Source: Nitrospirales bacterium
GTDB taxonomy: Bacteria; Nitrospirota; Nitrospiria; Nitrospirales; UBA8639
Direction of reading: 5' to 3'
Assembly (NCBI GenBank): GCA_029261305.1
Contig: JAJDBO010000172.1
Span: 1 to 5,341, forward strand
Length of the DNA stretch: 5,341 nt
Part shown: positions 1-4,490 of the stretch, one piece after another
How the letters are laid out: each line of letters starts with the position of its first letter
Position numbering within the stretch: position 1 is the first letter of the stretch
Notes under the pieces: generated by a model
What the model saw: the letters and a program-made list of their open reading frames with translations, nothing else
What the model was told of the DNA's origin: nothing
The model's database searches: none
Position numbers and translations under genes: made by a program

Positions 1-249
1 CGCCACTTCACTCTCGCGACCGATATTGCGGTATACTTTTGTGACCCAAAGAGTCCGTGGCAGCGAGGATCCAATGAGAATACGAACCGGCTGCTCAGGC
101 AATACCTTCCAAAGGGAACCGACTTGTCCAGGCATACGCAAACACAGCTGAATAAAGTGGCGCGGCAGTTGAACGCACGCCCGAGAAAAACATTGGAATA
201 CGAAACTCCAGCAGAGAAATTGCAGGCATGTGTTGCAGCGACCAGTTGA
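1..249 (+). CDS. IS30-family transposase, C-terminal fragment (5' part outside window)
   Basis: Reading frame 1 is open from the first base to a TGA at 247-249 and gives 82 residues. They resemble the end of IS30-family DDE transposases: a [12 protein letters not shown] block (about residues 12-23), then [16 protein letters not shown], then an [15 protein letters not shown] tail. The Glu encoded at 76-78 lies in the NEN.N..LR motif and fits the third catalytic acid of the DDE triad, with an Arg seven residues later as usual for the family. The gene product would cut and join the element's ends. The two upstream Asp residues and the N-terminal HTH lie outside the window, so whether the copy is intact cannot be judged. 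The stop codon lies inside the presumed right inverted repeat, as is common in this family. The family call is from remembered motifs and I am confident of it; the exact element is not identified. Confidence 0.93.
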   Translation, partial: RHFTLATDIAVYFCDPKSPWQRGSNENTNRLLRQYLPKGTDLSRHTQTQLNKVARQLNARPRKTLEYETPAEKLQACVAATS

Positions 250-256
250 ACTCACA
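231..256 (+). repeat. Candidate right inverted repeat (IRR) of the IS30-family element
   Basis: This 26-bp stretch spans the transposase stop codon. It begins TGTTGC, contains GACCA and TTGAA blocks and ends ACA. Those blocks align without gaps to the 26-bp right repeat of Escherichia coli IS30 as I remember it, with mismatches only between the blocks. The outer boundary at 256 is inferred from that alignment; without the left repeat it could be off by a few bases. Confidence 0.6.
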
Positions 257-363
257 GTCGTTAGCGGACACCCACGATTGTCGCAAAACGGTTATTTCCT
301 AGCAATCAATAATAAAATGACGGAATTCTTTTTGATGGAACGTCCCACACCCCAACTGCGTTT

Positions 364-729
364 TTACAGCGAGCGGAATACGGCCATGAGATCGCTGATA
401 GTCAACGATTTCATTTTTAGCGTTTCTCGTTCTTTGACAAGTTGGACGTTCAAGCCAGCGTCATTAGGCTGCGCGACACAATCGGCCCCCAATTGCAAAA
501 TCCTTTCAGACTCCACGACCACCTTATCTTTCACCACTCGATTCGTCGAAAGCAATTCGGCAGCTTTCGCCCGTGTTGTCTTTAAATGTTCTTGAAATTC
601 TGAATCTGGAAACGCGTCTTTCGCCGATTGATCATGGCACCGGTCGAGGTATTGATTGAGCAAGACATAGAGTCGCAGAACAGTCTCTGTAATCTGCATA
701 CATTGGGCATTGTTATCTTGAGTAGGCAT
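364..729 (-). CDS. Hypothetical 121-aa helical protein
   Basis: I do not recognise a family. The protein starts MPTQDNNAQC and is soluble, with no signal peptide or membrane segment. It is rich in Glu, Lys, Leu and Val and looks almost entirely alpha-helical, with Cys at 10, 31 and 84. The ATG at 729 is chosen because AAAGGAG sits five bases upstream. An in-frame TTG at 822 would add 31 residues but has no comparable ribosome binding site. The gene lies 130 bp downstream of the sigma-54 activator on the same strand, and I see no clear terminator hairpin between them. It may therefore be a third gene of that operon or have its own promoter in the gap. Its 3' end faces the IS30-family element. 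A small regulatory or partner protein is possible, but nothing in the sequence shows a function. Confidence 0.72.
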   Translation of the reverse strand: MPTQDNNAQCMQITETVLRLYVLLNQYLDRCHDQSAKDAFPDSEFQEHLKTTRAKAAELLSTNRVVKDKVVVESERILQLGADCVAQPNDAGLNVQLVKERETLKMKSLTISDLMAVFRSL

Positions 730-734
730 AAATG

Positions 735-741
735 CTCCTTT
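735..741 (-). promoter_or_regulatory. Strong Shine-Dalgarno site for the 121-aa protein
   Basis: The minus strand reads AAAGGAG followed by five bases and then ATG at 729. This near-perfect ribosome binding site decides the start in favour of the 121-aa form over the 152-aa reading from TTG at 822. Confidence 0.8.
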
Positions 742-859
742 TGTGGTGACAATGGTGGGTATCTGGCATGAGAGGGTTTCCAAACAAGCTTCCAAGAAGA
801 GTACTCCAATTTTTGATGCCAAGATAGAGAAGAGATGGGAGAACTATACCAACTGAAGG

Positions 860-2263
860 CTATGCAATACGGTAGGTTTTAATTTTATTATAGAGTGTAG
901 CCCGACTAATCTTTAAAGACTTTGCCGCCAAGACTTTGTTTCCGTTGGCTTCGCTCAGCGCCTTCAAAATTATGTCTTTTTCCGCTTTCGTCTGCGCTAA
1001 CTTTCCCGTTTCCCAAAGATTGGAGGTGGCGGGTATTGAAGCAGGTGCCTCCTCCACATCAGATAATTCTATCCGGGAATCACGGGCCGTCACGACCAAC
1101 CGTTCGATCGTATGTTCTAATTCGCGCACATTCCCATCCCAGGTTCGTTGGATGAGACTCTGCAATGCCTCAGGATCCATCCGTACACCGGATATTTGGT
1201 GCTTGTGACATGCTCGCTGAATAAAACAGTCGATGAGTAAAGGAATATCTTCTCGCCGATCTCTCAGCGAGGGCAACGAAATAGGAAGAACCGCTAACCG
1301 ATAAAACAAATCCGTACGAAACGTTTTGGCCTTGATTAATTCTTCCAGCGGAATATTCGAGGCCGAAATAATTCGCACATCAACTTTTGTGGTGTGGCTA
1401 CTACCCACGGGTTTCACTTCCCCCTCTTGAAGCACACGCAAAAGTTTGGCTTGAAAGCTGGCACTCGTATTCGCAATCTCATCCAAAAAGATGGTTCCCC
1501 CCTCAGCTTCCTCAAACAAACCCTTTCGATCAGAGACCGCCCCAGTAAAGGCCCCTCGTTTGTGGCCAAACAATTCACTTTCCAACAACGTTTCGGGTAA
1601 CGCTCCGCAATCAATGACAATAAAGGGAGCATCCTGCCGAGAGCCGAGTTGATGGATGGTTTTTGCGACAAGCTCTTTTCCCGTGCCACTTGCCCCTTGC
1701 AGTAACACCGTGGCACGACTCGCTGCGAACAAGCGGATGGTATCAAGCACTGGCTGCATCGCCGGACTCCTCCCCACGATGGCATCTATGGGACTCGTAT
1801 CAAGAGTTTCTTGTGTAGACAGGGGAGGAGAATTCGGGAAGACCTGATCCAAGACCACCGTCTCTCTTCCATTCTTTCCCATCATCAGAACACAACGAAT
1901 TTGTTCCTGGATACCAATCAATGGAAGAGATTTAGGAAATGGGCAAGAGGGAGCTTCTGAATCGGTGAGTCCACCATGATCACCCCCATGGCACGACACT
2001 CCCAATTCCAATACGTTTTTCCCAGGACAGGCCTCGCAAGGCTGAGAGGATTGTTTGATCGATCCCCCATCCTCTTGGACTTGTTCCAACAACGGGCAGT
2101 CACTGACCAACCGCTGGGCAGATGCATTGGCATATACTAAGTCCTGAGTAGGGGATAACACCATCACAGGTTCCGAGAGTTGATCCGCAAGGCACGCCAG
2201 GGTTTCTATTCGCGCAGTGAGAATAGGGTCATGCTGAGGAATATTGAGGAACGATCCGGCCAT
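860..2263 (-). CDS. Sigma-54-dependent transcriptional activator (Cys-rich PAS-like / AAA+ / Fis HTH)
   Basis: This 467-aa bacterial enhancer-binding protein would hydrolyse ATP to remodel closed sigma-54 RNA polymerase complexes. Residues about 16-140 look like a PAS-type sensor (PVMVLSPTQDLVYANASAQ at 32-50). It carries a Cys/His-rich insert: C56, C76, C79 (CEACPG), C91-H92, H96, C107 and then C124. The AAA+ domain spans about 160-400. It has Walker A GASGTGKE at 190-197, the sigma-54-contacting GAFTGA loop at 237-242, Walker B GGTIFLDE at 255-262, candidate Arg fingers R316 and R322, and sensor II GNVREL at 377-382. A Fis-type helix-turn-helix fills about 425-467. All core ATPase motifs are intact, so it should be active. 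It has no receiver domain of its own; a stand-alone receiver is encoded 31 bp upstream in the same direction. No strong Shine-Dalgarno precedes the ATG at 2263. The family is certain; the PAS label and the sensory role of the cysteines are inferences. Confidence 0.96.
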   Translation of the reverse strand: MAGSFLNIPQHDPILTARIETLACLADQLSEPVMVLSPTQDLVYANASAQRLVSDCPLLEQVQEDGGSIKQSSQPCEACPGKNVLELGVSCHGGDHGGLTDSEAPSCPFPKSLPLIGIQEQIRCVLMMGKNGRETVVLDQVFPNSPPLSTQETLDTSPIDAIVGRSPAMQPVLDTIRLFAASRATVLLQGASGTGKELVAKTIHQLGSRQDAPFIVIDCGALPETLLESELFGHKRGAFTGAVSDRKGLFEEAEGGTIFLDEIANTSASFQAKLLRVLQEGEVKPVGSSHTTKVDVRIISASNIPLEELIKAKTFRTDLFYRLAVLPISLPSLRDRREDIPLLIDCFIQRACHKHQISGVRMDPEALQSLIQRTWDGNVRELEHTIERLVVTARDSRIELSDVEEAPASIPATSNLWETGKLAQTKAEKDIILKALSEANGNKVLAAKSLKISRATLYNKIKTYRIA

Positions 2264-2294
2264 CGTATGTATTCGTTAGAAAAACGATCCCTTA

Positions 2295-2750
2295 TTATTG
2301 AGGGTTGATAGGAACATGATGGCAACGCACATGAGGACAAACCTCCGTCACTAACGCTTTTAAATCTGCCATTCGAACAGGTTTATCAAAATACCCATCG
2401 ACGCCAACAGCTTTAGCTTGACTTTGAGTGTGTGAATCACCAAAGGCGGTGACCACGATCACCCGGCATTCGGGAACAGCAATTTTTAGCCGTATGATAA
2501 AATCGAAGCCACCAGATCTCATATTAAGATCGGTGACCACTAAACTGGGCGGTCTCACCTGTAATTGGGAAAAGGCCTCTATGCCGTCTTCTGCTTGAAC
2601 CACACAACACCCACATTCACTGAGTTCATCCACCAAAAGGCTTCTCATAGCTTCATCATCATCAACTACCATGATGATGCAGCACCCGAACTCGCCTTCA
2701 TTGGCACCAAAAGTTTTTCCGGTTTCGTCGCGATCTGGAAGCATAGACAT
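2295..2750 (-). CDS. Stand-alone response regulator receiver protein (CheY/NtrC-type)
   Basis: This 151-aa protein has a single receiver domain and no output domain. The acidic pocket is D30-D31-D32 (IIMVVDDDEAMRS). The predicted phospho-acceptor is D74 in VVTDLNMRSGG, the switch Thr is T101 in VVTAFGD, and the conserved Lys is K123 in FDKPVRM. All key residues are therefore present. About 20 residues precede the fold and about 15 follow it. Cys is unusually frequent: C23-C24 at the start of strand 1, C46, C48-C49 on strand 2, then C95, C138 and C143. The ATG at 2750 is taken as start; ATG at 2744 (M3) is equally possible and neither has a clear Shine-Dalgarno site. The gene leads an operon with the sigma-54 activator, so a phosphorelay to that activator through protein contact is likely. 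A -24/-12 promoter lies just upstream. The cognate kinase is not in the window. Confidence 0.93.
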   Translation of the reverse strand: MSMLPDRDETGKTFGANEGEFGCCIIMVVDDDEAMRSLLVDELSECGCCVVQAEDGIEAFSQLQVRPPSLVVTDLNMRSGGFDFIIRLKIAVPECRVIVVTAFGDSHTQSQAKAVGVDGYFDKPVRMADLKALVTEVCPHVRCHHVPINPQ

Positions 2751-2785
2751 AACACTAAATTGCCCAAAGACGTTTACTTGAATTC

Positions 2786-2801
2786 TGCAATACCAATGCC
2801 T
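2786..2801 (-). promoter_or_regulatory. Candidate sigma-54 (-24/-12) promoter of the receiver/activator operon
   Basis: The minus strand reads AGGCATTGGTATTGCA. It matches the sigma-54 consensus TGGCACG-N4-TTGCA at GGCA (-24 element) and TTGCA (-12 element), with the required ten bases between GG and GC. It is the only GG-N10-GC on the minus strand in the divergent intergenic region. Transcription would start near 2775, giving a leader of about 25 nt before the ATG at 2750. The operon would then encode, and could be controlled by, the same class of activator. Confidence 0.62.
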
Positions 2802-2903
2802 AATTCAAAAATTATTCCTTTTCCTCAAAAGTATGAATTTTGGCGGCAAATTTGTGGGAAATACCCTAAAAATAGGATATGCAATTCCCCAAAATGACGA
2901 GAA

Positions 2904-2938
2904 AATCTACAAGATTCACGGTGAATCTGTGGCAGATT
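2904..2938. promoter_or_regulatory. Palindrome with flanking half-sites, candidate enhancer (UAS)
   Basis: AGATTCAC-G-GTGAATCT at 2912-2928 is a perfect inverted repeat with 8-bp arms around one central base. Further half-sites flank it: AATCT at 2904-2908 (forming a second dyad, AATCT-ACA-AGATT) and AGATT at 2934-2938. The centre is about 145 bp upstream of the predicted start of the minus-strand sigma-54 transcript, within the usual distance for enhancer-binding proteins. It is about 265 bp from the plus-strand start. That the Fis-type HTH of the neighbouring activator binds here is inference. Confidence 0.5.
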
Positions 2939-3059
2939 GCGCCATGAAGTCAAAATGTTTTTGCTGAACACATACTGTTGTTTTTGAAGGTTGTTGATCC
3001 AGAAGATGACGGCATTATTTCTATGTCATTCTCCTTCCCCATGAAAAGCCGGATTATTT

Positions 3060-3087
3060 TGGGAATTGGAAAAACTCTTTCCTCCCA
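3060..3087. repeat. Bulged inverted repeat upstream of the cytochrome promoter
   Basis: TGGGA (3060-3064) and GGAAA (3068-3072) pair with TTTCC (3078-3082) and TCCCA (3083-3087). This gives ten complementary positions around a 5-nt loop, with a 3-nt bulge (ATT, 3065-3067) in the left arm. Its centre is about 110 bp upstream of the predicted start of the plus-strand sigma-54 transcript, so it could be an activator site or a DNA hairpin. It has no downstream T-run on either strand that would make it a convincing terminator. Confidence 0.35.
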
Positions 3088-3158
3088 CTTCCCATTTAAT
3101 CAAAAAAATTTCTTCAAAGGATTCCAGGAAATCCATGTTTCAATGACCCCAAAAAAGT

Positions 3159-3174
3159 TGGCCTTAATCTTGCG
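3159..3174 (+). promoter_or_regulatory. Candidate sigma-54 (-24/-12) promoter of the cytochrome c operon
   Basis: The plus strand reads TGGCCTTAATCTTGCG. It matches the sigma-54 consensus at TGGC and TTGC with exactly ten bases between GG and GC. It is the only GG-N10-GC that I find on the plus strand from about 2930 to 3297. Transcription would start near 3185, leaving a leader of about 113 nt before the ATG at 3298. A divergent gene for a sigma-54 activator supports the assignment. Confidence 0.65.
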
Positions 3175-3284
3175 TTGCTGAAAGTCTAGGGATTCCCCAT
3201 TTCCCGTTCGAAAAAATATTTTTGCATTTCAGGAATCGAGGCCACAATGCAAATACACCCATTCAGACATTTCAGAGAAAAGAG

Positions 3285-3293
3285 AAAGGGGGG
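3285..3293 (+). promoter_or_regulatory. Purine-rich Shine-Dalgarno site of the first cytochrome gene
   Basis: AAAGGGGGG ends four bases before the ATG at 3298. It selects this start over the in-frame ATG at 3247, which lacks a comparable site and would place a charged 17-residue extension in front of the signal peptide. Confidence 0.72.
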
Positions 3294-3297
3294 TGTC

Positions 3298-3663
3298 ATG
3301 ACACACCATGGTCGATATTTCGGAATCTTGCTGGTCTTTCTTTTCTGGTCTTTTGGAATGGCACCTATGCCAGCCGAAGTCCAGGAATTTGGCAGGACGG
3401 TCTATGATCAAAATTGCCGTGTATGTCACGGGATCAAAGGCCAAGGAGATGGAGTAAAAGCAGAATCCTTAACCATCAAACCAGCAAATTTTCATTCATC
3501 CGAATCTCGAATGAAAACCGACGGCGAGCTCCTGTCAAAAGTAGTCTGGGGAGGAGTGTATAGCCCGATGCATGGGTGGGGGACTCGGCTGAGTCGAAAA
3601 GAACTCCATTCCGTGATTCGGTACATTCGTCTTCTTGCGCCCTACGAGAGACACACACATTGA
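3298..3663 (+). CDS. Exported monohaem cytochrome c, class I type
   Basis: This 121-aa protein begins with a Sec signal peptide. Its hydrophobic core covers about residues 8-22 (FGILLVFLFWSFGMA), with probable cleavage after MPA at 26, so the mature form is about 95 residues and periplasmic or extracytoplasmic. A single haem c site, CRVCH, lies at 40-44, and the likely sixth haem ligand is M91 in SPMHGWG. An SESRMKTDGELL segment (68-79) and a C-terminal helix (HSVIRYIRLLAP) complete the small class I fold. The role is electron transfer; the partner is not evident. It opens a plus-strand operon with a 93-aa unknown protein and a second, related cytochrome, and is preceded by a candidate sigma-54 promoter. 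The start is set by the ribosome binding site just upstream; ATG at 3247 would give a 138-aa form. Confidence 0.93.
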   Translation: MTHHGRYFGILLVFLFWSFGMAPMPAEVQEFGRTVYDQNCRVCHGIKGQGDGVKAESLTIKPANFHSSESRMKTDGELLSKVVWGGVYSPMHGWGTRLSRKELHSVIRYIRLLAPYERHTH

Positions 3664-3748
3664 AACCATCATGAATGAACATTGCCATCCTCATTTCAAA
3701 TGGCGCCAGAGCGTTTGATAACCACTGGAAGAATGGAGCCGAGCACAG

Positions 3749-4030
3749 ATGAAAGATAAAGTAGCCAAACCCGCACCCCTATGGATTGATATCAGCCATA
3801 TTGACATGCCTCGGAACAGCTGGATTTGGTGGGTCATTGAAGGAACACTTGATAACCCAGCGGCGGGGAGTCGATCATATAATTCGCTTCATGCACTACA
3901 AGCCCATGTTGAAGAGCGGGGATATAAGGCTCCAACGGCCGCACACATCAATGACGTCGTGCTCCAAGCAAGAGTTGATGGGAAAGATGAAGCAAGGCTG
4001 GAAATAGCACCTCCAAAAATCAAAACCTAA
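3749..4030 (+). CDS. Hypothetical 93-aa protein between two cytochrome c genes
   Basis: I do not recognise a family. The protein starts MKDKVAKPAPLWIDISHIDM. It has an aromatic patch NSWIWWVIEG at 23-32, no cysteine, no signal peptide and no true membrane segment, so it is probably cytoplasmic. The C-terminal half reads as an alpha-helix (about 44-57) followed by a charged tail. A GGAG lies ten bases before the ATG, and in-frame stops at 3716-3721 rule out a longer N-terminus unless the reading frame is broken. It lies 85 bp after the first cytochrome gene and 12 bp before the second, so it is almost certainly co-transcribed. Lacking an export signal, it cannot directly join its neighbours' mature products in the periplasm. 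A regulatory, assembly or accessory role is conceivable, but none is shown. Confidence 0.75.
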   Translation: MKDKVAKPAPLWIDISHIDMPRNSWIWWVIEGTLDNPAAGSRSYNSLHALQAHVEERGYKAPTAAHINDVVLQARVDGKDEARLEIAPPKIKT

Positions 4031-4042
4031 CGTTCCATACGC

Positions 4043-4441
4043 ATGAAACCTATTAAAAAACTTCCCCTGCACGCATTGATCATCTCCTACCTAATGATTG
4101 CCCCCTTTGTGGCGGGCCTCTACGGGTCTGGAATCTTTGCGCAATCAATCCCAGGCACTCCGCAATATGGACAAACGCTCTTTGAGGAGCACTGCATGGA
4201 ATGTCATGGTCGAACCGGTGATGGCACCGGCCCGATTGGGTACTATCTAGCCGTTGAACCAGCAGATTTCTTATCGATTGAATCACGAATGAAACCCGAC
4301 TCAGAATTATTCGGCATTATCAAAGACGGCATTCGTTCAGATGAAATGCATGGATGGGAAGGAGAGTTGAATGACCAGGATATTCACGATGCCTTAAGCT
4401 ACATCCGGACTCTGGCACCGCCATTTCCACAAAGAGAATGA
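4043..4441 (+). CDS. Exported monohaem cytochrome c, class I type (paralogue of the first)
   Basis: This 132-aa protein has a basic N-terminus (MKPIKK) and a hydrophobic stretch at about 9-33. Cleavage is likely after IFA at 33; otherwise the stretch could act as a membrane anchor. The haem c site is CMECH at 51-55 and the probable axial Met is M102 in SDEMHGWEG. The core aligns without gaps to the first cytochrome of the operon, sharing GTG/GDG-type glycines, ESRMK.D.EL, MHGW and YIR.LAP. I count about 33 identities in 80 positions, which indicates an old duplication. It follows the 93-aa gene by 12 bp, and no clear Shine-Dalgarno is seen, so translation may be coupled. The role is electron transfer in the periplasm or at the outer face of the membrane; donor and acceptor are unknown. 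Confidence 0.93.
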   Translation: MKPIKKLPLHALIISYLMIAPFVAGLYGSGIFAQSIPGTPQYGQTLFEEHCMECHGRTGDGTGPIGYYLAVEPADFLSIESRMKPDSELFGIIKDGIRSDEMHGWEGELNDQDIHDALSYIRTLAPPFPQRE

Positions 4442-4490
4442 CTCATGTATGAAGGGTTTCCGCCCCGCGAAATGACCAGCGCCAAACAGA

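Larger units (their letters stand above)
1..256 (+). mobile_element. Right end of an IS30-family insertion sequence
   Basis: The segment combines the transposase C-terminus with a candidate right terminal inverted repeat ending near 256. The left end and most of the element lie outside the window. IS30 elements normally leave a short (2-3 bp) target duplication, which cannot be tested without the left junction. The element therefore sets the left boundary of the host sequence at about 257. Confidence 0.75.
2751..3297. other. Divergent regulatory region, no gene
   Basis: This 547-bp AT-rich stretch separates the receiver gene (-) from the first cytochrome gene (+). Open frames within it are short, lack ribosome binding sites and match nothing I know. 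It contains one candidate sigma-54 promoter on each strand (2786-2801 minus, 3159-3174 plus). Between them lie a cluster of AATCT/AGATT half-sites around 2904-2938 and a bulged dyad at 3060-3087. An A-tract follows at 3102-3108. The layout matches what divergent sigma-54 promoters need: promoters near the two genes and room for upstream activator sites between them. Confidence 0.75.

Noticed and set aside
230..595. Plus-strand 121-codon frame across the IS end and the hypothetical gene
   Set aside because: It is antisense to a gene with a strong ribosome binding site and crosses the IS boundary; no family resemblance.
730..822. N-terminal extension of the 121-aa protein from a TTG at 822
   Set aside because: The ATG at 729 has an ideal AAAGGAG site; the TTG does not.
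2929..2942. GTGGCAGATTGCGC as a second sigma-54 promoter
   Set aside because: It has TGGCA and TTGC-like words, but GG and GC are only six bases apart instead of ten.
2978..3181. 67-codon open frame (+) in the divergent intergenic region
   Set aside because: It starts at TTG without a ribosome binding site, runs through the candidate sigma-54 promoter and resembles no protein I know.
3247..3297. Upstream ATG start for the first cytochrome gene
   Set aside because: No good Shine-Dalgarno, and it would add 17 mostly charged residues before the signal peptide; the ATG at 3298 is better placed.
3671..3718. Possible 15-aa peptide with a His/Cys-rich start (MNEHCHPH) between the first cytochrome gene and the 93-aa gene
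   Set aside because: No ribosome binding site, very short, and no independent support; the His/Cys content may be chance.
4442..4490. Bidirectional terminator between the convergent cytochrome and Usp genes
   Set aside because: Only weak pairing (TTTC/GAAA around a C-rich centre) and no T-run, so no terminator can be supported.
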